A stretch of DNA of 31,319 bases from Muribaculaceae bacterium (GTDB taxonomy: Bacteria > Bacteroidota > Bacteroidia > Bacteroidales > Muribaculaceae): assembly GCA_009775225.1 (NCBI GenBank), contig VSPE01000025.1, positions 1 through 31,319 of the forward strand, read 5' to 3'. Below, piece after piece: positions 8,110-16,387 of the stretch (its first letter is position 1; each line of letters begins with the position of its first letter). Under the pieces are notes generated by a model. The model worked only from the letters and a program-made list of their open reading frames with translations. It was not told where the DNA came from and did no database searches. The position numbers and the translations under genes are program-made.

Positions 8110-9648
8110 ATGAGATTTACCTGGATACTGGCCGCGGCATTGCTCCTCGGCAGCTGCACGCAGAAAGCACCCGAGGAAAACAAACTCGTGATACTGCACA
8201 CCAACGATACCCACTCGCAGACAGACCCGCTCTCCGACGGTCTGGGAGGAGTGATGCGCCGCAAAGCCATTATCGACAGCGTGCGCGCCGCAGAGAAGAA
8301 TGTGCTGTTTGTCGACGCCGGCGATGCCGTGCAGGGCACTCTCTACTTCTACCTCTACGGCGGCAAGGTCGAGCAGGAAATAATGAATATCCTTGGTGTG
8401 GAAACCCGCATCCTCGGCAACCATGAGTTCGACAACGGCATAGACTCTCTCGCCTCGGTGCTCGCGCTCTCCGACGCCGAAAAAATCAGCACCAACTACA
8501 ATCTCGACAACACCCCACTGGCCGGACAGTTCCAACCCTACACAATCAAAGAATACGGAGGCAAGCGCATAGGCATAATGGGCATAAACCTCGATCCCAC
8601 GGGCATCATCACCAAAGGTAACTATGAAGGTCTCGAATTCCTTCCGATAGTAGCCACCGCCAACCTCACGGCCGAGAAGCTACGCAAGGAAGAAGGCGTA
8701 GACGCCGTAATAGCGCTTTCGCACATAGGTTACAATCCCAAGGGCCTCATTGGCGACTCCATACTCGCCACCAACTCGCGTGGCATCAACATTATAATAG
8801 GCGGACACTCTCACGACACAATAGACCCCGCCACGGAGCAGGGCGCACGCCGCTCACGTCTACGCAACCTCGACGGCGAGGAGGTCTTAGTGGTGCAGAC
8901 AGGCAAATCAGGCCGTCGCATCGGCATGATTGAAATCAACCTCGACAGCCTTGGTCTTGGCGGCCATCCCTCGTACTCTCTGCTGCCCGTAAGCTCGCGC
9001 TATGACAGCTATACCGACGAAGACCTTGCAAAAGCACTGTCGCCATACACTGCCGGCGTGGACTCTCTGATGCACCTGTGGGTAGGAAAAAGCCCCAAGG
9101 CACTCGATGCCGAAGAGCCCGAGCTTCTGAACTACTTCACCGACTTCATCTTTGAAACAGGCAAAAAGCTGGCCGGAGGCGTAGACCTCGCCATCGCCAA
9201 CAAGGGAGGCCTGCGCACCGACCTCCCCGCCGGAAAATTCTCCAAAGGGCATATCATCAATATGGTGCCTTTCGCAAACTATATTAATGTAATCGACGTG
9301 AAGGGCAGCGACCTGCTCGATGTATTCGATGTTATGGCCATGACTGACGGCAACGGCGTGAGCCGTAACGTGGCCGTCAAATACTCCAAAGATGATGACG
9401 GCGACGAGGCAGAAGCTGAGGAAGTGCTCGTGAACGGACGCCGTATCGACCCAGACAAGACTTATCGCGTAGCTACTATCGACTATCTCGCCAAAGGCGG
9501 CGACTATATGACCGGGTTGACTCACGGCAAACTCGTTGCGGCAAGCAAGGTTCCTGTCTACGACAGCCTGCTCGAGTATCTCGACACAAACAAGGGCCGG
9601 ACCATAGGAGGCGACGCACGCCCGCGCTGGACTCTTGTGGAGGACTAA
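8110..9648 (+). CDS. UshA-like 5'-nucleotidase / metallophosphatase lipoprotein
   Basis: A 512-aa two-domain enzyme of the 5'-nucleotidase family, which releases phosphate from nucleotides outside the cytosol for salvage. The signal peptide ends in LLGSC with C16 as the lipidation site. The N-terminal calcineurin-like domain has the metal-binding motifs HTNDTH (30-35), GDAVQG (71-76), GNHE (103-106), SHIG (H205) and GGHSHD (H233, H235). The C-terminal nucleotide-binding domain begins near 325 and contains NKGGLRTDLPAG (364-375), corresponding to the family's N-x-G-x-hydroxylated loop. Many Bacteroides carry these two domains as separate adjacent genes; here they form one chain. It is followed after 39 bases by the GH3 fusion gene, possibly on the same transcript. 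Confidence 0.92.
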   Translation: MRFTWILAAALLLGSCTQKAPEENKLVILHTNDTHSQTDPLSDGLGGVMRRKAIIDSVRAAEKNVLFVDAGDAVQGTLYFYLYGGKVEQEIMNILGVETRILGNHEFDNGIDSLASVLALSDAEKISTNYNLDNTPLAGQFQPYTIKEYGGKRIGIMGINLDPTGIITKGNYEGLEFLPIVATANLTAEKLRKEEGVDAVIALSHIGYNPKGLIGDSILATNSRGINIIIGGHSHDTIDPATEQGARRSRLRNLDGEEVLVVQTGKSGRRIGMIEINLDSLGLGGHPSYSLLPVSSRYDSYTDEDLAKALSPYTAGVDSLMHLWVGKSPKALDAEEPELLNYFTDFIFETGKKLAGGVDLAIANKGGLRTDLPAGKFSKGHIINMVPFANYINVIDVKGSDLLDVFDVMAMTDGNGVSRNVAVKYSKDDDGDEAEAEEVLVNGRRIDPDKTYRVATIDYLAKGGDYMTGLTHGKLVAASKVPVYDSLLEYLDTNKGRTIGGDARPRWTLVED

Positions 9649-9687
9649 TACGGTATACCCCTTTATCACGCCAATTATCACATTTCT

Positions 9688-12672
9688 ATGAAATACACAA
9701 TTCTCGCGGGCGCGCTGCTGGCACCACTTATGTCGGCAGCCGCGCTCACAAATCCGGAAAAACAGCACCAGGCAGGCGAGGCCGCCTGGGCCGACTCGGT
9801 ATATAACACCCTCAGTGAGCGCGAACGCGTGGCACAGCTTGTGTTCGGCACCGTCAATCCCACAGAAGGCGACGCGTCGAAAGCTGTCGTGCGGCGCTTC
9901 GTAAAGAATGACGACTGCGGCGGCCTGCTCTTCTCGGGAGGCACCTACGCCCAGTATGTGTCGATGATTGATTATGCGCAGAGCATCGCCACGGTGCCGC
10001 TGCTGATAACATTCGACGGTGAATGGGGGCTTAACATGCGCATCAAAGAGGCGCCGCAGTTCCCCAAGAACATGGCCCTCGGAGCCATTACCGACTATAA
10101 GCTCATATACGAATACGGCAAGGAAATGGCACGCGAGTGCCGTCTGCTCGGAGTGAACGTGAACTTCGCACCCGATGCCGATGTAAACTCGAACCCTGCC
10201 AATCCCGTAATAGGCCAACGCTCGTTCGGCGAAGACCCAAAACGCGTGGCCAAAGCGTCTACGGCCTACTCGCTCGGCCTTGAGGACGGCGGCGTACAGG
10301 CCGTGGCCAAACATTTCCCAGGCCATGGCGACACCGACGTAGACTCCCACAAGGCTCTCCCGACGGTAGAACACAGCCGCGCGGCACTCGACAGCACCGA
10401 CCTTGTCCCTTTCCGCGACTTCATAGCCGCCGGTTGCTCCGGTATAATGGTGGGCCATATAGCCGTGCCCGCACTCGATGCCTCGGGCAATCCGGCATCG
10501 CTTTCCAAGGCCATAAGCACCACATTTCTGCGCGATGAACTTGGCTTCGAAGGCATAGTGTACACCGATGCACTCGCCATGCGCGGAGCCGTAGACCCCA
10601 AGGGTCGCAACGTGGGTCTGGCCGCGCTCGACGCCGGCGCCGACGTGCTTCTCAATCCCACACAGCCGGCCAAGGCTATCGACGCCATAATGGCCGCTGT
10701 AGAAAGCGGAAAAATATCGCGGGGCTTGATAGAAGAGCGCTGCAAACGCCTACTTCGCTACAAATACATGCTCGGAGCAGGTCTGCGTCCGGCCGGCGAC
10801 GCGGCCACTCTGCGCAAGCTGATTAACACACCCGAGGCCGAAGACCTCATCAAGCGACTCGCAGAGGCCTCTATCACCGTCCTCAAAGACAAGAACAGTA
10901 TACTGCCGCTAGACCCGGCCAAAGCACAGAGGGTGGCTGTGGTAAACCTCGGTGCCGGCAGCGACAACGATTTCATATCCACCTGCCGCCTCTATACCGA
11001 CATCGAAGCCCACTATACGAACGGCGAGGCCTTCTCGGCAGCTTCACTGGCTAAAATAAATGCCTGCGACGCAATCATTGCAGCCGTATACAACGACAAG
11101 CAGGCTACCCGCAACAATCTGGCACAGCTGGCCAAGGCTGCCGACAAGCCGGTGGTAGGCGTGTTTATGGTCAATCCATACCGAATGGCCAAGTTCTCGG
11201 CATCGCTGCCGTCGCTCTCGGCCATAGTGCTTGCCTATGAGGATATCGCCGCCGAACGCGTGAGCGCCGCCGAGGCCATTTTCGGAGGTATATCAGTGAG
11301 CGGACGCCTGCCCGTAAACCTCAAGGGCATAGCCAAGGCCGGCGAGGGCATAAGCTACGAAAAGAGCGCGCTCGGTTTCTCGTCGCCCACGGCAGAGGGC
11401 ATGGCCGCCTGGCTTACCGACAGCCTCGATGCCGTGGTTCGCAAAGCGTTGGCTGCCGACGCTTTTCCGGGCTGTCAGCTGCTGGTGGCCCGCAACGGCA
11501 ACATTGTGTACGACAAATCTTTCGGCCGACTATCATCAGGCAAAGACAGCCCCAAGGTTAACGACCGCACAGCATACGACCTCGCTTCGGTGAGCAAAGC
11601 CACAGGCACGCTCTCCGGCATCATGAAGGCTTACGACAAGGGACTGTTCAGCCTCGACGACACCCTCGGCAAGCTCATCCCCGAAATCACCGATTCGGCG
11701 AAGCGCTGCATAAGCGTGCGCGAGCTGCTCTACCACGAGACGGGGATGCCGGCTTCGCTCAACATGTTTACCACGATGATTGACTCAACATCGTATACCG
11801 GCAAACTCATCACTCCGAGATACGACAAGGCACACACAATAAAAATCCAACGACGCGCCTACGGCAACAACACGGCCAGACTGCGCTCCGACATCGTGGC
11901 CCGCACAGCAGGGAAGGATTTTCCCACCGAGGTTGCCAAAGGCTTATTCACAGGACGCCGCACTTACGATACTATAATGGGACGCATATACAATATCCCG
12001 CTCCGGGCAAGCAAAAAGTACAACTACTCGTGCCTGAATTTCTGCCTGCTCATGGATATAGAGCAACGCCTCATCGGGCGCCCACACGACGAGTTTGTAG
12101 GCGCGGAAATCTTCGGGCCGCTCGGCGCATACCGCACCGGCTACAAGCCGCACTCGGGCATAGGCACCTCTAACGTTGCGCCAACGGAGCACGACTCCTT
12201 CCTGCGCCGTCAGACTCTGAAAGGCTATGTGCACGACGAACTGGCGGCCTTCTCGGGTGGCGTACAGGGCAACGCAGGACTTTTCTCCAACGCGCGCGAT
12301 ATAGCCAAGTACTGCCAGCTGCTCCTCAACGGGGGCACCTACGGCGGCAAGCGGCTGCTTTCGCCCGAGACTGTGCGTCTGTTCACAACCGATAAAAGCC
12401 CGACATGCCGCCGCGGCCTCGGCTTCGACAAACCCGACATGGAGAACCCAGACTACTCCCCCACCTGCGAGGAGGCTCAGGCTAGCGTAATCGGGCATCT
12501 TGGCTTTACTGGCACGGTGTTCTGGGTCGACCCTGACCGCGAACTTATATTCGTGTTCCTCACCAACCGGGTCAATCCCACCCGCGACAACGCGGCTTTC
12601 AACCGCATAAACATCCGTCCACACCTGTTCAGTATTGTGAACCGCGCTATAACTTCGCCTGACAATATTTAA
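9688..12672 (+). CDS. GH3 beta-N-acetylglucosaminidase (NagZ-like) fused to a serine beta-lactamase-like hydrolase
   Basis: A 994-aa exported two-enzyme protein. After a signal peptide (residues 1 to about 19), the GH3 domain carries the NagZ hallmark KHFPGHGDTxVDSH at 208-221, whose Asp-His dyad (D219, H221) is the NagZ acid/base, and the probable nucleophile D294 in YTDALAM. A GH3 C-terminal-like region spans about 380-560. From about 575 to 970 is a class C beta-lactamase/esterase-type domain with SVSK (S634, K637) and HLGFTG (937-942). The usual Tyr-Ser-Asn/Asp second motif reads YSC at 780-782, an odd residue in the third position. Related fusions are known in Bacteroidetes. The likely substrates are peptidoglycan fragments, with the second domain's target (D-amino-acid peptide or ester) unknown. 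Confidence 0.9.
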   Translation: MKYTILAGALLAPLMSAAALTNPEKQHQAGEAAWADSVYNTLSERERVAQLVFGTVNPTEGDASKAVVRRFVKNDDCGGLLFSGGTYAQYVSMIDYAQSIATVPLLITFDGEWGLNMRIKEAPQFPKNMALGAITDYKLIYEYGKEMARECRLLGVNVNFAPDADVNSNPANPVIGQRSFGEDPKRVAKASTAYSLGLEDGGVQAVAKHFPGHGDTDVDSHKALPTVEHSRAALDSTDLVPFRDFIAAGCSGIMVGHIAVPALDASGNPASLSKAISTTFLRDELGFEGIVYTDALAMRGAVDPKGRNVGLAALDAGADVLLNPTQPAKAIDAIMAAVESGKISRGLIEERCKRLLRYKYMLGAGLRPAGDAATLRKLINTPEAEDLIKRLAEASITVLKDKNSILPLDPAKAQRVAVVNLGAGSDNDFISTCRLYTDIEAHYTNGEAFSAASLAKINACDAIIAAVYNDKQATRNNLAQLAKAADKPVVGVFMVNPYRMAKFSASLPSLSAIVLAYEDIAAERVSAAEAIFGGISVSGRLPVNLKGIAKAGEGISYEKSALGFSSPTAEGMAAWLTDSLDAVVRKALAADAFPGCQLLVARNGNIVYDKSFGRLSSGKDSPKVNDRTAYDLASVSKATGTLSGIMKAYDKGLFSLDDTLGKLIPEITDSAKRCISVRELLYHETGMPASLNMFTTMIDSTSYTGKLITPRYDKAHTIKIQRRAYGNNTARLRSDIVARTAGKDFPTEVAKGLFTGRRTYDTIMGRIYNIPLRASKKYNYSCLNFCLLMDIEQRLIGRPHDEFVGAEIFGPLGAYRTGYKPHSGIGTSNVAPTEHDSFLRRQTLKGYVHDELAAFSGGVQGNAGLFSNARDIAKYCQLLLNGGTYGGKRLLSPETVRLFTTDKSPTCRRGLGFDKPDMENPDYSPTCEEAQASVIGHLGFTGTVFWVDPDRELIFVFLTNRVNPTRDNAAFNRINIRPHLFSIVNRAITSPDNI

Positions 12673-12696
12673 GACAGAAGGACAAATTTTGCATGG

Positions 12697-12749
12697 ATTG
12701 TTTCCAAACAATTAAAACTAAGGGAAACAATTATATTTTCTTTTTTTTG
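12697..12749 (+). terminator. Terminator after the GH3 fusion gene
   Basis: ATTGTTTCC (12697-12705) pairs with GGAAACAAT (12723-12731), and a T-rich tract (12732-12749, ending in eight T) follows at once. An alternative smaller palindrome, TTGTTT-CC-AAACAA, overlaps the first arm. Position and T-tract fit an intrinsic terminator for the gene ending at 12672. Confidence 0.6.
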
Positions 12750-12886
12750 AACAGGAAAAGGACTGGGAAGTCATTGAAAGACAAAATATTTTCATGGCTT
12801 GCCATGCCTTTCCGGCCCTTTCCGTGTTCTCCTCTCCCGCGAATACACGGGCGGCTACAGTGTTGATGCGCTTTTTACGCAACGAT

Positions 12887-12982
12887 AAGCGCCGGAGGCT
12901 CGAGCTGTCACATTACGAGTTTGCGCACGCTCTGCGGCTTGATTCGTCGGTATGTTGTAAAGAAACCGCGCCTCCGGCGCTT
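12887..12982. repeat. 13-bp inverted repeat in the gene-poor stretch
   Basis: AAGCGCCGGAGGC (12887-12899) is the exact reverse complement of GCCTCCGGCGCTT (12970-12982). The second arm also lies within a local palindrome, so two mutually exclusive folds are possible. Function unknown. Confidence 0.6.
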
Positions 12983-13028
12983 TGCCCTGCGGGCAATAAA
13001 ATCGTCCTCCTCTTCTACTGCCATAAGC

Positions 13029-13076
13029 AAGAATAAAACAGCGCCCCGCGATGACGCAGGGCGCTGTTTTATTCTT
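13029..13076. terminator. Strong hairpin terminator downstream of the ferredoxin gene
   Basis: An 18-bp perfect stem (13029-13046 with 13059-13076) encloses a 12-nt loop. The GC core GGGCGC is flanked by A-rich and T-rich arms, so each strand reads as stem plus T-tract. It terminates the ferredoxin gene ending at 13091 on the minus strand and could block plus-strand readthrough. Confidence 0.88.
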
Positions 13077-13090
13077 TAAACCGGAATTGA

Positions 13091-13261
13091 TTATTCGCCG
13101 GGGATGATAGCTTCGCTGGGGCAAACAGAAGCGCAAGTGCCGCAGTCGATGCAGGTATCGGGGTCGATGTGATAGATGTCGCCTTCAGAGATAGCGCCCA
13201 CGGGGCATTCGGGGAGGCAGGTGCCGCAAGCGACACATTTGTCGGTGATTACGTAAGCCAT
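13091..13261 (-). CDS. 2x[4Fe-4S] ferredoxin (56 aa)
   Basis: A 56-residue bacterial ferredoxin, a small cytosolic electron carrier for anaerobic redox enzymes such as pyruvate:ferredoxin oxidoreductase and hydrogenase. Two clusters are encoded by classic motifs: CVACGTCLPECP at 9-20 (C9, C12, C15, C19) and CIDCGTCASVCP at 37-48 (C37, C40, C43, C47). The length is typical of clostridial-type ferredoxins. The start ATG at 13261 opens MAYVITDKC, the standard N-terminus. The gene has its own promoter (-33 and -7 boxes 13308-13337) and a strong terminator, so it is probably a separate, highly expressed unit. Confidence 0.97.
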   Translation of the reverse strand: MAYVITDKCVACGTCLPECPVGAISEGDIYHIDPDTCIDCGTCASVCPSEAIIPGE

Positions 13262-13307
13262 TGTAGTGATTGTTAGAATTTACGGATGTTATTTATCTTT
13301 GTAAGTG

Positions 13308-13337
13308 CAAATTTACGCTTTTTTTGGTAAGTTCAAA
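13308..13337 (-). promoter_or_regulatory. Promoter of the ferredoxin gene
   Basis: On the minus strand, TTTG (13334-13337) is followed after 18 bases by TAAATTTG (13308-13315). These are good matches to the Bacteroidetes -33 TTTG and -7 TAnnTTTG boxes. The expected leader is about 40 nt before the ATG at 13261. The promoter lies in the 93-base gap behind the glmM-like gene. Confidence 0.7.
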
Positions 13338-13354
13338 CGATTTTATCGAGAATT

Positions 13355-14743
13355 TTAACCGACCATAGCGTCGATTACACTCTTGATATTGTCGGCCAAC
13401 GATTTAGCCTCGGCTGCGGTGTGCGCTTCGGCATAAATGCGAATTATAGGCTCGGTATTGCTCTTGCGAAGGTGTACCCAGCTTTCGGCGAAGTCTATTT
13501 TCACGCCGTCGATGTCGGTAACCTGCTCGTGCGCATACTTGGTCTTTACGGCCGCGAGTATGGCGTCGACGTCGATGTCGGGAGTAAGCTCGATTTTCGA
13601 CTTGTAGATTTCGTATGCCGGATAGTCTTTGCGAAGCTCGCTAACACTCTTGCCGCTCTTGGCAAGGAGAGTGAGGAAGAGAGCAATGCCAACCATAGCG
13701 TCGCGGCCATAGTGGAGTTCGGGATATATTACACCGCCATTGCCTTCGCCGCCAATCACGGCACCAACCTCTTTCATCTTGGTGGTAACGTTTACCTCGC
13801 CGACAGCAGCAGCCTCATATTTGCCGCCACGTGCACGTGTCACATCGCGGAGTGCGCGGCTTGAGCTGAGGTTGCTCACGGTGTTGCCGGGAGTATGCGC
13901 AAGCACATAGTCGGCCACGGCCACGAGGGTGTATTCCTCTCCAAAGAAGGTGCCGCCGTCGGAAATAATAGCGAGACGGTCTACGTCGGGGTCTACCACA
14001 AAACCTACATCGGCACCGCTTTTACGTACAACGTCGGATATGGCGGTAAGGTTTTCGGGTATTGGTTCGGGTGTGTGTGCAAAGTGACCCGAGGGGTCGC
14101 AGTTCAGCTCCACAATGTTCTTTACGCCTAGTGCGCGGAGGAGCTGCGGCACAATGACGCCGCCTACCGAATTGACAGCGTCGACAGCAACGGTGAAGTC
14201 GGCTTTGGCAATAGCGTCGACATCGACCAGAGGGAGAGCGAGCACCTGCTCGATGTGCCTGCGCACGTAGGTCGTATTGGTATATACATGACCGAGTTCG
14301 TGCACACCAGCGAAGTCGAAGTCTTCGGCTTCGGCAATTCGGAGAACTTCGGCACCTTCGCGAGCGTCGAGGAACTCGCCGCGCTCGTTGAGGAGCTTGA
14401 GGGCGTTCCACTGTATGGGGTTGTGAGAAGCCGTGAGGATGAGGCCGCCACACGCGTTCTCGCCAGTCACAGCCAACTCGGTGGTGGGAGTTGAAGCGAG
14501 GTCGATGTCTACCACATCGAAGCCGCATCCGGTGAGAGTGCCGGTCACAAGGTCGCGCACCATACCTCCAGAAAGACGTGCGTCGCGTCCGATTACTATA
14601 GTACGGCTCTTTTTGGTTGTGTTCTTAGAGATGAATTTGGCAAAAGCGGCAGTAAACTTCACAATATCGAGCGGAGTGAGGCCGTCGCCGGCCGGGCCGC
14701 CGATAGTGCCGCGTATACCTGAAATTGATTTGATAAGAGACAT
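13355..14743 (-). CDS. glmM: Phosphoglucosamine mutase (GlmM-like alpha-D-phosphohexomutase)
   Basis: A 462-aa cytosolic phosphohexomutase. GlmM converts glucosamine-6-phosphate to glucosamine-1-phosphate, feeding UDP-GlcNAc for peptidoglycan and other glycans. The phosphoserine loop TASHNP has S106. The magnesium loop DPDVDR supplies D251, D253 and D255. The sugar-binding loop contains GGEGNGG. The C-terminal phosphate-binding loop reads RKSNTEPIIRIY. The N-terminus SGIRGTIGG is typical of Bacteroidales GlmM. A phosphomannomutase/phosphoglucomutase activity cannot be excluded from sequence alone. It lies 42 bases after the DUF4827-like gene and probably forms an operon with it and nrnA. No strong terminator separates it from the ferredoxin promoter. 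Confidence 0.88.
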   Translation of the reverse strand: MSLIKSISGIRGTIGGPAGDGLTPLDIVKFTAAFAKFISKNTTKKSRTIVIGRDARLSGGMVRDLVTGTLTGCGFDVVDIDLASTPTTELAVTGENACGGLILTASHNPIQWNALKLLNERGEFLDAREGAEVLRIAEAEDFDFAGVHELGHVYTNTTYVRRHIEQVLALPLVDVDAIAKADFTVAVDAVNSVGGVIVPQLLRALGVKNIVELNCDPSGHFAHTPEPIPENLTAISDVVRKSGADVGFVVDPDVDRLAIISDGGTFFGEEYTLVAVADYVLAHTPGNTVSNLSSSRALRDVTRARGGKYEAAAVGEVNVTTKMKEVGAVIGGEGNGGVIYPELHYGRDAMVGIALFLTLLAKSGKSVSELRKDYPAYEIYKSKIELTPDIDVDAILAAVKTKYAHEQVTDIDGVKIDFAESWVHLRKSNTEPIIRIYAEAHTAAEAKSLADNIKSVIDAMVG

Positions 14744-14785
14744 ATATATGTGGAATGAAAGGTTATGGCAAAATGTGGCTGCGAC

Positions 14786-15346
14786 TTACTGACGGCGCTC
14801 GTATGTAAGCTGCCAGAGGTAAGGCATCACTTCCGCCTGTTCGGATGTGGGGCCGAGCTCCGATTTCACCACCAGATTGATTTTGCAGTCTACAGGCAGG
14901 AGGCTCAGGGGAGTCTGTATGCCTGTACCCCATGTATACGAAGATTCAATCTGATAATTTCCATATCGGAACCAGCAGGGATTAAGTGCGAGGTTGTTGC
15001 CTTCGCCGGTACCGAGCTGACCGTTTTTATATGCAGCGAGGTTCCAGCGGGTGTAGCGGAAGTAGATTTGCTCGTTCACCTCTACCTTGTTGCCTTTAGT
15101 ACCGGGGTCGAGCACCTGCATATAGAGAGTGCCTTCGTCGTTTAATCTGTAATATGGCGCGTCGGGGCCGTACTCAAAAACCGTATCGGCAGGAATATCG
15201 AGAGTCACGGTATTGTCGGCGAGGAAATTGTTGACATACATATCCTGCTCGTTGAGCATTTCGGCGTATGACTTGCCGTCGTCGCATGCGCTGAAGAGTG
15301 CAGCCGCTATTAAAGCCGAAGCTGCTATTAAGGCGTTGCGTTTCAT
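14786..15346 (-). CDS. DUF4827-like lipoprotein of unknown function
   Basis: A 186-aa predicted lipoprotein. The signal peptide ends in LFSAC with C21, followed by Asp-Asp, which resembles the Bacteroidetes lipoprotein surface-export signal. The mature part is a compact mixed domain without catalytic motifs that I recognise. I recall it as DUF4827, seen in Bacteroidales between nrnA and glmM; that family has been compared with FKBP-like folds, but function is not established. Its ATG overlaps the nrnA stop by four bases (ATGA), indicating translational coupling, and glmM follows after 42 bases. The context suggests a link to envelope precursor supply, which is only inference. Confidence 0.75.
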   Translation of the reverse strand: MKRNALIAASALIAAALFSACDDGKSYAEMLNEQDMYVNNFLADNTVTLDIPADTVFEYGPDAPYYRLNDEGTLYMQVLDPGTKGNKVEVNEQIYFRYTRWNLAAYKNGQLGTGEGNNLALNPCWFRYGNYQIESSYTWGTGIQTPLSLLPVDCKINLVVKSELGPTSEQAEVMPYLWQLTYERRQ

Positions 15347-16374
15347 TTGTCTATATATTTTTTCTTATTATCTGAAATGATAGCGCGGAATTTCGCAGCG
15401 GCTTCATCGAGAGTTCCGTGAAATTCGCCGCCGGCAGCATTGAGATGACCGCCTCCGCTGAAATACTCCGCACACACGGCATTTACGGGAAAATCGCCCA
15501 CACTGCGCATAGAGATGCGTATGCAGTCGGATTCCTGTCGCATGAAGCAAGTGTACACCACTCCGGGTATAGCCAGCGGGCGGTTTACCAGCCCTTCGGT
15601 ATCGCCTTTGGTGTAGTGAAATCTGTTGAGCTCGTCACGCGACAGAGTGATAAGCGCCGCTTTCTCTTCGGCGAACACCTCCATTTTTTCGAGAATAGCG
15701 TACGAGTTCAGCCTCATGCAATTTTCGGAGAATGTGTTGAAGAGCTGACGATAGAGCTTTTCTTTATCGGCACCTTTGCGAATAAGCTCGGCAGTGACGA
15801 TAAACAACTCGGGGTCGGCACAATTGTACGAGAAGTTGCCTGTATCTGTCATCATGCCGGCGAGCAGGCACTCCGACGCTTTTCTGTCGATGAAGTTGAA
15901 CAGCTCGAGGCGGCAGAAGAAGCGGAAAAGGAGGTATGCCGTAGCGGGCATGTCGGGGCGTGAAATCACCACATCGGCCTCGAAAGCGGGGTTGAGGTGG
16001 TGGTCTATGACAATCTTGCGCGCTTTGGACTCTGTAATCGCCTCGGCAAGACGGCCTGAGCGGCGAGGCTCGTTGAAGTCGAGGCACAGAAGCAGGTCGG
16101 CCTCAGCAATGAGTTTTGCTGCGAACTCGGGGTATCGTGCCGCATCGACAATCTCCTTGGCGCCGGGAAGGGTGCGGAGATTGGCAATACACTGGTCAGG
16201 GATGACTGTGCGGATGTCTTTACCTATAGCGGAAAAAACATGCGTTGCAGCCAGACAAGAGCCTATAGCGTCGCCGTCGGGGCTTGTGTGGCACACCGCC
16301 ACAATACGCTCCGAGCGCTCTATCAGGGCCTTTGCCCTCGATACTGCGGTTTCGTCTATCTGTCGTGATATCAT
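15343..16374 (-). CDS. nrnA: DHH/DHHA1 phosphoesterase, NrnA-like oligoribonuclease/pAp phosphatase
   Basis: A 343-aa cytosolic DHH-family phosphoesterase. NrnA proteins degrade very short RNAs and dephosphorylate 3'-phosphoadenosine 5'-phosphate. The metal-binding set is present: HTSPDGDAIGS (H29, D33, D35), CLDF (D99) and the DHH triad at 124-126. The C-terminal DHHA1 domain ends with GGGHLNAAGG, the nucleotide-binding signature. The open frame extends to a TTG at 16389, but that extension contains the -7 promoter element. The ATG at 16374 is therefore the better start. A c-di-AMP/pApA phosphodiesterase role, as in the related GdpP/DhhP proteins, is an alternative. It is the first gene of nrnA-DUF4827-glmM. 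Confidence 0.92.
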   Translation of the reverse strand: MISRQIDETAVSRAKALIERSERIVAVCHTSPDGDAIGSCLAATHVFSAIGKDIRTVIPDQCIANLRTLPGAKEIVDAARYPEFAAKLIAEADLLLCLDFNEPRRSGRLAEAITESKARKIVIDHHLNPAFEADVVISRPDMPATAYLLFRFFCRLELFNFIDRKASECLLAGMMTDTGNFSYNCADPELFIVTAELIRKGADKEKLYRQLFNTFSENCMRLNSYAILEKMEVFAEEKAALITLSRDELNRFHYTKGDTEGLVNRPLAIPGVVYTCFMRQESDCIRISMRSVGDFPVNAVCAEYFSGGGHLNAAGGEFHGTLDEAAAKFRAIISDNKKKYIDK

Positions 16375-16378
16375 CTTG

Positions 16379-16386
16379 CAAAAGTA
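16379..16386 (-). promoter_or_regulatory. -7 element of the nrnA operon
   Basis: On the minus strand this is TACTTTTG, a perfect TAnnTTTG match. It ends 5 bases before the ATG at 16374, so a normal start site would fall on or beside the initiation codon, predicting a leaderless mRNA. It directly follows the T-tract of the flavodoxin terminator. Confidence 0.6.
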
Positions 16387-16387
16387 C

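Larger units (their letters stand above)
12673..13028. other. Gene-poor stretch with inverted repeats
   Basis: About 355 bases without a convincing gene. An 80-codon plus-strand frame at 12794-13036 has no family resemblance and ends inside a terminator. The stretch contains a likely terminator (12697-12749), a 13-bp perfect inverted repeat with arms 70 bases apart (12887-12899 and 12970-12982), and two small palindromes, GCGCCTCCGGCGC (12968-12980) and TTGCCCTGCGGGCAA (12983-12997). It may encode a structured RNA or be degenerate sequence. Confidence 0.45.

Noticed and set aside
8908..10458. Long 516-codon minus-strand frame across the nucleotidase and GH3 genes
   Set aside because: It is antisense to two clear enzymes with intact motifs, crosses their junction and shows no family resemblance; GC-rich codon bias opens such frames.
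12794..13036. 80-codon plus-strand frame in the gene-poor stretch
   Set aside because: No recognisable features, and its end runs into the ferredoxin terminator stem.
13294..13301. Plus-strand TATCTTTG, a perfect -7 match
   Set aside because: It points away from the ferredoxin gene into the 3' end of the glmM-like gene with no plus-strand gene to drive; probably chance, though an antisense transcript cannot be excluded.
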